A stretch of DNA of 64,000 bases from Sphingobacteriaceae bacterium (GTDB lineage: Bacteria; Bacteroidota; Bacteroidia; B-17B0; Aurantibacillaceae), in the NCBI GenBank assembly GCA_013823565.1, contig PNMI01000001.1, positions 296,955 to 360,954 of the forward strand, in the 5' to 3' direction. Numbering within the stretch: the first letter of the stretch is position 1; each line of letters opens with the position of its first letter. The translations under genes were made by a program, and so were the position numbers. Shown here one piece after another: positions 1 through 9,900 of the stretch. Under the pieces are notes generated by a model. The model saw only the letters and a program-made list of their open reading frames with translations. It was not told where the DNA came from and did no database searches.

Positions 1-2
1 TT

Positions 3-2567
3 ATGGATGATCAGCATGTTGTTACACTGAATTCTATAGCAGGCATCAATCATATCCATTCTCATGGATTAGATGGATATATAACAATTATAAAAGTTCA
101 AAGTGTTGGTTTATATTTTTTAAAATACGTTGGTGAGAGTGAAATATTTTTAAATGGATTACCTATACAATTAAATTATGTTTACATACTTGCTCCAGGA
201 AGTACGATTCGTTTGCCAAGAGGTACAAGTTATTATAGTGAAATTGCTAATACTTTTTCAACTAAGTATGATTACACAAAACTTAAATTTTCAGTTAATA
301 ATTTAGAGTATACTTTTCCAAATGGAAAAAAAGCTCTTCATAATGTAAATCTTGAGGAGAAGTCTGGAACGCTGGTTGGAATCATGGGAGCCAGTGGAGC
401 AGGTAAAACTACCTTATTAAATACCTTGTGTGGTCTAGAAAAACCTTCAGCTGGAATTATTTCTATTAACGGTGTTGATGTGTTTAATAACAAAGATTTA
501 ATTGATGGTTTAATTGGTTATATAGCACAAGATGATTTATTGTTTGAAGATTTAACGGTTTATCAAAATTTATATTACAATGCTGAGCTTTGTTTTAAGG
601 ATTATGACCAAGTTAAATTGCATAAATTGGTTCTGCAAACATTAAATAACTTGGGGCTTCTTGAGATTAAAGATATTATGGTTGGTAGTCCATTAAATAA
701 GAAGATTAGTGGAGGCCAACGTAAGCGCTTAAACATCGCCTTAGAATTAATTAGAGAACCAGCCGTTTTATTTGTAGACGAACCAACATCAGGACTTTCT
801 TCAAGAGATAGTGAAAACGTGATGGATTTACTAAAAGAATTGTCTCAGAAAGGAAAATTGATTTTTGTGGTTATTCATCAACCATCTTCTGATATTTTTA
901 AAATGTTTGATAAGTTAATTTTATTAGATGTAGGTGGTTATCAAATTTATTATGGTAATCCTGTAGAAGGGGTTATGTATTTTAAAAAAGCAACTAACCA
1001 GTTAAATAGTGATATTGGCGAATGCGATTCTTGTGGAAACGTAAATCCTGAATTAATTTTTAATTTAATTGAATCAAAGGAAATTGATGAATATGGAACG
1101 TTTACGGATAAGCGTAAATTTTCTCCTTTAGATTGGAACGAATTATACAATAAAAAACAATCAGAAAAAACGGATTATGTTGATTCAGACGAGGTATTTG
1201 AAAAGCCTATTCCAAATAACACAATACCATCTAGGCTAAAACAACTAATCGTTTTTTTAAAGCGTGATTTATTATCTAAATTGGCTAATCGCCAATATTT
1301 ATTAATTAATTTATTAGAAGTACCTGCTCTTGCTGTCTTATTAGCATCATTAATTAGATATACTAATAAAACTCAAAATAATGGGGAATATACTTTTAAT
1401 GCTAATGAAAATATTCCTGCGTATTTTTTTATGGCGATTTTAGTGGCATTATTAGTTGGTTTAACGATTAGTGCCGAAGAAATTTATAAAGATCAAAAAA
1501 TATTAAAACGTGAGAAATTTTTAAAATTATCTCGTTTCTCGTATTTGTTTTCAAAAATCGTCATACTCTTTACAATTTCTTTAATTCAGTCTTTGTTATT
1601 ATGCACCGTAGGAAATTTAATTTTAGAAGTTCCAAATAACTTTATTGCACTTTACGTGATGGTATTCTCAGTTTTTTGTAGCGCCAATGTGATAGGATTA
1701 ATTTTGTCGTCAACATTCAACTCACCTGTTACAATCTATATTATTATTCCATTAATTATTATTCCTCAAATGTTATTAGGAGGAGCGATGTTTAGATTTT
1801 CTAAAATTAATGCTTTTTTTGGCGGCAGTAATCATAGTGTGCCTCCTGTGTCGGCTTGTATGGTATCAAGGTGGGCTTACGAAGGAATTATGGTTAATGA
1901 GTTTAGAAATAATAAGTACGAGAAAGACGTATTTGTATTAGATAAAATAGAAAGTAATTTAAATTTTAAATTAAGTTATGTATTACCGAAAATCGAAGAA
2001 TTAAAAGAAATTCGAGTTGAAAGAGATACACTCTTAAGTCAAAAAGAAAAAACTTTTATTGATTTGTTTGTTACTGAAAATTTGAAAAATGAATTTTTAC
2101 AAGCAGAGAAAAAATATGGAAAAATTGTTCTTGATAAAGAGAATGATTCAATTGCCTCATTAAAATCCGTATTAACTGAGAAATATAATTTCATATTAAA
2201 TCAAAAGGATACTTTAATCAAAAAACTTGAAGTTAAAGGTATTTTAAAGAGTAACTATACAAATAAGAGTGTTGAAGAGGCAGTGTCAAATAGTTTAGAG
2301 AAGGAGAAGATTGTATTAGATAGTGCTAATTTAAAATTTGTTCAGGTTATTGATCCAATTTTTCAAGATCCTGATTCTAATACTATGTTAGGATTAAACA
2401 CTTATATGTATTCACTTACTAAAAAGGTTGGAAATATGCTTGTTTCAACTTATACATACAACTTAATAATTATTTGGATTGTAAATGTGTTAGGCTTTGT
2501 ATTACTATATTTTGATGTACTCAAAAAATCATTTTCCATTTCACTTAAACGAAAAATTAAACAATAA
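3..2567 (+). CDS. ABC transporter (ABCG/ABC-2 type), FHA-like N-terminus + ATPase + permease; probably 5'-truncated by window edge
   Basis: Walker A GASGAGKTT, signature ISGGQRKRLNIALELI, Walker B AVLFVDEPTSGL, then hydrophobic TM segments. The N-terminal ~90 aa look FHA-like (FLKYVGESEIFLNGLPIQLN). The ORF begins at base 3. Confidence 0.9.
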   Translation: MDDQHVVTLNSIAGINHIHSHGLDGYITIIKVQSVGLYFLKYVGESEIFLNGLPIQLNYVYILAPGSTIRLPRGTSYYSEIANTFSTKYDYTKLKFSVNNLEYTFPNGKKALHNVNLEEKSGTLVGIMGASGAGKTTLLNTLCGLEKPSAGIISINGVDVFNNKDLIDGLIGYIAQDDLLFEDLTVYQNLYYNAELCFKDYDQVKLHKLVLQTLNNLGLLEIKDIMVGSPLNKKISGGQRKRLNIALELIREPAVLFVDEPTSGLSSRDSENVMDLLKELSQKGKLIFVVIHQPSSDIFKMFDKLILLDVGGYQIYYGNPVEGVMYFKKATNQLNSDIGECDSCGNVNPELIFNLIESKEIDEYGTFTDKRKFSPLDWNELYNKKQSEKTDYVDSDEVFEKPIPNNTIPSRLKQLIVFLKRDLLSKLANRQYLLINLLEVPALAVLLASLIRYTNKTQNNGEYTFNANENIPAYFFMAILVALLVGLTISAEEIYKDQKILKREKFLKLSRFSYLFSKIVILFTISLIQSLLLCTVGNLILEVPNNFIALYVMVFSVFCSANVIGLILSSTFNSPVTIYIIIPLIIIPQMLLGGAMFRFSKINAFFGGSNHSVPPVSACMVSRWAYEGIMVNEFRNNKYEKDVFVLDKIESNLNFKLSYVLPKIEELKEIRVERDTLLSQKEKTFIDLFVTENLKNEFLQAEKKYGKIVLDKENDSIASLKSVLTEKYNFILNQKDTLIKKLEVKGILKSNYTNKSVEEAVSNSLEKEKIVLDSANLKFVQVIDPIFQDPDSNTMLGLNTYMYSLTKKVGNMLVSTYTYNLIIIWIVNVLGFVLLYFDVLKKSFSISLKRKIKQ

Positions 2568-2573
2568 ATATCT

Positions 2574-3485
2574 ATGAAGAAATCCTTTATAAAAGTAGGA
2601 ATTATAGTTGCCTTGATGTCAACTTTTTCATGTTCTAATGATGCAGATACTAAAACAGAAGAACAAATATTAGCAGAATCAATTAATAAACCTACAGTTC
2701 AAATTAATAGAGCTGTATTTGATGAGATGATTCAATCGCTTCCTCAGCCTATTGAGATTGCTAATATTATTACAAAAGCAAAAATGCCATTTTCAAAGGA
2801 GATGTTAGTGCCAAGTGAAAATTCAGATAAATATTCGGATAAATATTTTCAAGCAATGGCATTTGGAGCTTATGGTGTTGATTTAGGCTATATTAACTTG
2901 AATGATAAGAAGATTTATGTTATTCAATATTTAGAAGCAATAAAAAATTTGGCAGAAGATTTAAAAGTCGAGCAATTTTTTGATTTCCATACTTTATATG
3001 AATTAAATAATAATAGACATAATGCTGATTCAATGATTCATATTTCAACAAAAAACTTTAATAAAATAGATGAGTTTTTAAGAGAAGAAAACAGAGGAGA
3101 GTTAAGCGTTTTAATGTTGATTGGTGCTTGGACTGAAGGAATGTATATGTTCGGTAAATTATATACTAAAGATCAAAATCCAGATTTATTAACTAGAATA
3201 GGAGAACAAAAAGTTGTATTTCAAAATATCACTTTAATATTAAATAAACTGAGTCAAATTGAGCACTTCAAGAAATTAAAGACGGATGTTGAGGCTATTA
3301 ATAAACTTTATGAAAAAGTAAAAATCAGTTATGTATATCACGAGCCGGAAACTCAAGAAGTTAACGGAGAGTTAGTTATTGTAGATAAAACGGAAACTAT
3401 AGTAGAACTTACAGAACAAGAGGCCTTTGAAATTATTAAATCAATTGAAGTTTTTCGTAAAAAGTATTTATTAATCAATAATTAA
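2574..3485 (+). CDS. putative lipoprotein of unknown function
   Basis: Signal peptide with lipobox-like STFSCS; 6-bp gap to the upstream ABC gene. Confidence 0.75.
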   Translation: MKKSFIKVGIIVALMSTFSCSNDADTKTEEQILAESINKPTVQINRAVFDEMIQSLPQPIEIANIITKAKMPFSKEMLVPSENSDKYSDKYFQAMAFGAYGVDLGYINLNDKKIYVIQYLEAIKNLAEDLKVEQFFDFHTLYELNNNRHNADSMIHISTKNFNKIDEFLREENRGELSVLMLIGAWTEGMYMFGKLYTKDQNPDLLTRIGEQKVVFQNITLILNKLSQIEHFKKLKTDVEAINKLYEKVKISYVYHEPETQEVNGELVIVDKTETIVELTEQEAFEIIKSIEVFRKKYLLINN

Positions 3486-3495
3486 AAATTTTAGC

Positions 3496-3951
3496 ATGAA
3501 AATTAGAAGTTTTGTCATAAAATGTTTGCTTCTTCTTATCATTCCATTAATGGGATTTAAGAAAGATAAATGTAATTCTGATGCTTTATACGAACAAGTA
3601 GTGAAGAAAGTAAAAAAGTTTTCAATTCTAAAAGATTATCGAATTTACATGAAGAAAAAAAAGAAATTGACCGCTGAAGATTACGAATACTTTACAATTC
3701 CTTTAAATAGAGGCGTTGTGTATAAGTTTCAAGCACTCAGCAATCCTGACTTTGAAGGTAAAATGATTATAAATTTATACACTACTCCTACTAAAGAGTA
3801 TATGTTTGCTACTACCTTAAGTCAAGGTACTAAAGCCGTACATGAATCAATAGAGTTTAAGTGTAATAGTACAGGTAATTACTGTATCGGATATTATTTC
3901 CAAGATGGACTAGAGGGCTGTGGAGTTGCTGTGTCTGCATTTCAACCTTAA
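3496..3951 (+). CDS. small secreted protein, paralog of 12772..13212
   Basis: N-terminal signal peptide. Shares GKMIINxY, KCxxTGxY and GCGxxxxxF with the 12772 ORF. Confidence 0.75.
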   Translation: MKIRSFVIKCLLLLIIPLMGFKKDKCNSDALYEQVVKKVKKFSILKDYRIYMKKKKKLTAEDYEYFTIPLNRGVVYKFQALSNPDFEGKMIINLYTTPTKEYMFATTLSQGTKAVHESIEFKCNSTGNYCIGYYFQDGLEGCGVAVSAFQP

Positions 3952-3973
3952 TAAAATATTAATCAAAGATTAA

Positions 3974-6900
3974 ATGAGTAGAAGAATATTATACATATTC
4001 ATAATTGTTTTAATAACAAGATTTTCTTGTTATGCTACTCATATTGTAGGTGGGTCTCTTACTTATGTTTATAATGGAGGCTCAAATTATACCATTACTT
4101 TAAAATTATATAGAGATTGTGGCGCAGGAACCGCTGCTCTTCCAGGAAGTGTTCTTATTTCTGTTTTGGGAAATAATGGAGCGCCATTTTCACCTTCAAA
4201 AGATATTTCTATTCCATTAGGAACTGTGACTAATGTTCCTTCTAATTTAAGTCCTTGTGCTATTCCTCCTAATCCTCTTCCTTGTGTTCAGGAAGCTGTT
4301 TATACTAAAACTGTAAATAATTTACCTTCTAATTTTGGAGGCTATCATTTATACTATCAAATAGTTGCCAGAAACTTAACATTGACAAATGTTAACGCGG
4401 CTTGTAGTTGTATTGGAGAAAGTTTTTATGCACATATCCCTGGCACAAATGAAACTAATATTTGGAATGAAAATTTCTCCTTAGCAAACGGAACTACAAT
4501 AGATAATGGAACAACAGCATGGGCTACAACTTCAGGCTCTGTTGCTCCTAATTCGGCAATGGTTAATAATAATTTGTTTGAAATTAAAGGAGCTAATAAT
4601 GCTAAATACACATGGACTTCTCAAAATATAAATATTTCTTCTTGTACTTCTGTTGGTGTTACAGTTAATTTGAAAGAAAGCGGAACCTTGGATGCTAATG
4701 ATTCTATTTTAGTTTATTATAGATTAAATGGAGGCGCCATGACTTTATTTCCGACTAATGGTTTTAAAGCAGATGATTTTACAAGCGCACTAGCTTCAGT
4801 AACAGGATTAGTAGGAACAAATTTAGAAATTATTATTCGGACAAGATTTGATGGAAATTCACCTAATAGTGAAATTTATAAAATTGACGATATTGATGTA
4901 AATTGTTTCTCAGGACCTTTTATTTCTAATAGCAATCCTGTATTTAATTTATTCCCACCTTTATTTATATGTGTAAATCAACCATTTTCTTTCAATCATG
5001 CTGCTACAGATGTTGACGGAGATTCTTTAGTATATTCTCTTTATACACCTTTCGATGGAGATAATGCCGCGGGTCCTTTAGATCCTACATTCCCAGCAAA
5101 CACAGCTTCATTTACACCTATTACATTTTTACCTGGATTTTCTACAACAAGCCCTTTAGGTAGTCCACTTTCATTAAATTCTTCAACAGGCTTGTTAACT
5201 GGAACACCAACTATACAAGGTCAATTTGTTGTTGGAGTAATGGTAAAAGAATATCGTAATGGTGTTTATATTGGGCAGACCTTACGCGATTTTCAATTTA
5301 ATGTATTAAACTGTCCGCAGCCTCCACCAGCTATTACTCTTAATAATGTTTCTGTTAATGATGGTTGTAGTAAACCCCTTATTGCTTCTGGTATAACTGC
5401 TGCTTCAGCCACTTGGAATTCTATTTCTCCAGGAGCACCAGGCGCTTATAATAATTATTTATCGTGTACTTCTGGTTGTTTAACTCCTACTGTTTCTGCT
5501 ATAGGTACTCCACCTCCATTTGTTGACTATTTAGTTTGTGGAAATTCAATTTCTTGTGCAGGTACTTTTGTTTGTGATACATTGAGAGTTACTTTTAATT
5601 CAACGTTAGGTGTAAATATTCAACCTTCAAATCCAACTTTATGTTTTGGGCAAACTTCGACAACTTTAACGGCTTTGGGAAGTGGAGGAACCCCGCCTTA
5701 TTCTTATCTCTGGAACAATGTAAATGCTTCTCAAAATATTTTTGTTGGAGTTGGGACATACAATGTTAAAGTAACAGATGGTTCAGGATGTCCTCCTGCA
5801 TTTAATACTATTATTGTTACTTCTTATTCTGTTCCTATAAATGCTAATCCTGGTCCTGATAAAACTATATGTAAACAAAATCCTTTAGCTACTATTAACG
5901 CCACTGTAACTGGTGCTGTTGGAGGAATATGGTCTGGTGGGTTAGGGTCTTTCAGTCCTAACAATACAACTTTAACAAATTTAAATTATACTCCATCAGC
6001 AGCTGAATTAGCTGCAGGATCTGCTACATTATTTTTAACTACAACTGGAAATGGGAATTGTCCTTTAGATATAGATACATTAGTTATACAATATTCAAAT
6101 TTTACAGCCGCATCAACAACTTCAGTAATCAATATTAATTGTTTCGGTGAAACTAATGGATCATCTTCAATTTCGTTAACAGGAGGAACAGGTCCATTTT
6201 CTTATTCATGGTCTACAGTTCCCACTCAAACAACTAATTCAGTAACTAATTTATCTTTAGGCACGTATTCGATAACTGTTGTTGATGGAATTGGTTGTAC
6301 TCAAGTTTCCACAGTTGTTATTACGCAGCCGCCAGTAATGTCAATAATAAGTACAGCAACTAATGTATCGTGTAATGGAGGAAACAATGGTGCTTTAACA
6401 ACAACAGTTTCAGGTGGTACCTCACCTTATACATATTTGTGGTTAAACACAGGTCAAACAAGTTCAGGTATAAGTAATTTAGGTGCAGGAATCTATACCT
6501 TACAAGTAACAGATGCTAAAGGTTGCGTTACAACACATACAACTACAGTAACAGAACCAACAGTATTAAATGTAAGTTTAACAGGAACTAATGTGTCTTG
6601 TTTTAATGGAAGTACAGGAAGTGTAAGTTCAACCGTAAGCGGAGGTACATCAGGATATACTTATAGTTGGAGTCCAGGCGGAAGCACTGGATCATCTATA
6701 ACCAATGTTGTATCAGGAGCCTATACTTTAATAGTAACAGATAGTAAAGGCTGTGTAAAAAGTCAAACTACTACATTAACTCAACCCGCGGCATTGTTAG
6801 CTATACCAAGTGTAACTAATGAAAGTTGTAATTATTTAAATAATGGAATAGCTTCAATATCAGCATCAGGAGGAACATCAGGCTATACATATCAATGGTT

Positions 6901-9900
6901 ACCAGGATTACAAACAGCAACTAGTATTACTAATTTATCAGCAGGAGTTTATACAGTAAATGTAACAGATAGTCAAGGTTGCGTGACAACAACAATCGCT
7001 ACCGTAACAGAACCGTCTACCTTAAGTGTAAATATAAGTAATCAAATAAATGTAAGTTGTTTTGGAGGCAGTAATGGTTCTGTTAGTTCATCAGGTTTAG
7101 GAGGCACGCCAAATTACAGTTATAGTTGGTTGCCAGGCGGTTCAACAAATGCAGTATTAAGTGGAGTACAAGCAGGAACATATAGTTTAACAGTAACAGA
7201 TGCTAAGTCTTGCCAAACACAAACCACTGTGGTTATTACACAACCATCTGTATTAAATGTATCTGCTGGAGTAACAAATGTCTCCTGTAATGGAGGAAAT
7301 AATGGTATTATATCAATAAGTCCTACAGGAGGAAATAGCCCTTATTTACATACATTATTTCCTGGTAATATTGTCAGTTCCAATTTCGCTAGTTTATCTC
7401 CAGGGAATTATACTGTTGTGACTTCTGATGCAAATAATTGTTTAAATACAACTACGGTAAATGTTAGTCAACCAACTACTATATCATCAGTTGTAAGTTA
7501 CACTAATTCAAACTGTGGCTTTCAAAATGGTGTAGCCTCTATCGCAATTACTTCAGGCGGACTTCCACCATTTACTTATCAATGGTTGCCAAGTGGAGGA
7601 ACATCATCAGTTACAACAAATCTTTTTGCAGGTAGTTATTCTGTTACAGTGTTTGACGGAAATGGATGTTTGACATCTAATATTGTAAATATAAATGATA
7701 TTGAAGGCCCAGTCGTAAGTATTGCATCAACTACAAATGTAAGTTGCTATGGAGGTTCCAATGGTTCGGCAATAGCAACTTTTTCTGCTGGCACAGGCCC
7801 ATTTACATATAGTTGGAGCCCATCGGGAGGAAATTCTTTAGTAGCTAATTCTTTATCAATAGGGACATATGTTATTAAAGTGACAGATAATTTGGGTTGC
7901 ATTGGTTTAGCTACGACGCCATTAATAATTCAACCTTTGCCAATCACAACTGTATTGAGCCACACAAATGTATCCTGTTTTAACGGATCGAATGGAATAG
8001 CAAGTGTAGTTGCAAGTGGAGGAACTCCAGGCTATACGTACAGTTGGACGCCGACAGGAAATATAAGTTCAAGTATTTCAGGATTAACTTCGGGAACTTA
8101 TACAGTTCAGGTTAAGGATAGTTACAGTTGTACATCAACTAATACTATTGCTGTTACACAACCAACATCATCTATTTCTTTATCAGTTGTATCAAATTCA
8201 GTGTCATGTTTTGGAGGAACAAATGGTTCGGTAATAGCAACAGCTAACGGAGGAACGTTGCCATATAGTTATTTATGGAACGGAGTAGGTGTAAGTGGAA
8301 ATGTATTATCAAATATAACAGCGGGAACTTACACAGTAACAGGAACAGACTTTAATGGATGTGCAATAACAAACACTGTTGCAGTTATAGAGCCGCCAGT
8401 TATTTCTTTATTGATGAGTAGTGTAAATTCTAATTGTAGTAATGCAAGTGGACAAGCTTCAGTGTCTGCAACAGGAGGTGCTGGTTCATATACTTATCAA
8501 TGGAGTCCAAACGGAGTAATAAATTCATTAAATACAAATTTATTGTCAGGAAATTATTCAGTAACAGTTCAGGATGCGAACGGTTGTTCAGCAAGTAATA
8601 GTATTAGTGTGTTAAATAACCCAGCACCTACGGTTAATATAAGTGGAGTAAGTAATGTAAGTTGTTATGGAGGATCAAACGGTACAGCAACAGTAAATGT
8701 AGTTGGAGGTACAGGTCCTTTTATATATATCTGGAGTCCACTAGGGGGTAATGGGAATGTTGGAACAAATTTATCAGTTGGTATTTATACAGTTCAAGTA
8801 TTTTCAAATAATGGTTGTACTGTTCAAGCAACAACGCCAATGATAACACAACCTTTACCAATTACTACAGTGTTGAGTCATACAAATGTATCCTGTTTTG
8901 GAGGATCGAATGGAATGGCGAGTATAGTGGCAAATGGAGGAATGCCTGGATATACGTATAGTTGGACACCAGGAGGAAATACAAGTACAAGTATTTCAGG
9001 ATTAATTCAAGGAACTTACACAGTTCAGGTTAAGGATAGTTATAGTTGCACTTCAACTAATACAATTGTTGTTTCTCAACCAACATTATTAAGTGTCAAT
9101 ATTTCTTCTTTAACTAATGTAAGTTGCTTTGGAGGAAATGATGGAAATGCTACTTTAAATGTCTTGGGAGGCACATCTCCATTTTCGTATAACTGGCTTC
9201 CTTATGGTGGAAATGGATCTACTGTTTCTGGTTTAATAAATGGTACTTATACAGTAAATATTACAGATGTTAATAGTTGTGCAACTAGCACTATTATTAC
9301 TATAGCGCAACCAAGCATGGCTTTATCAGCAACTATAAATAGTACTGGAGCATCTTGTTTTGGAGGAACAGATGGAACAGCCACAGTTAATGTAATCGGA
9401 GGCACTACAAACTACAACTATCAATGGAGTCCAAATGGAGGAAATTTAAGTACAGCAACTAATTTAAGTGCTGGTAATTATTTAGTAACAATAAGTGATG
9501 CTAACAATTGCCAGTTAACTACTCCAATTTCTGTAAATCAACCATCTATTTTAACTGGCACTTTAATTACAGATGATGCAACTTGTGGTTTGGCAAATGG
9601 CTCAATTATTAGTCAAATTAATGGAGGAACAAGTCCATACTCTTACTCTTGGAATTCAGGAGCATATTCTACAGCCAATGTGATTAATATTCCAGCTAAT
9701 TCATATTCATTAAATGTAACAGATGCTAATAACTGTATGCTGACATATTCTACCATTGTAAATAATTTAGCAGGACCTACTATAGGCGTTGTATCCACTA
9801 CTTCGGTTTTATGTAATGGAGATAATAATGCAACAGCAACAGCAACAATTTCAAATGCAGTTTTGCCTTATAGCTTTAATTGGATGCCAAATGGAAGTAA

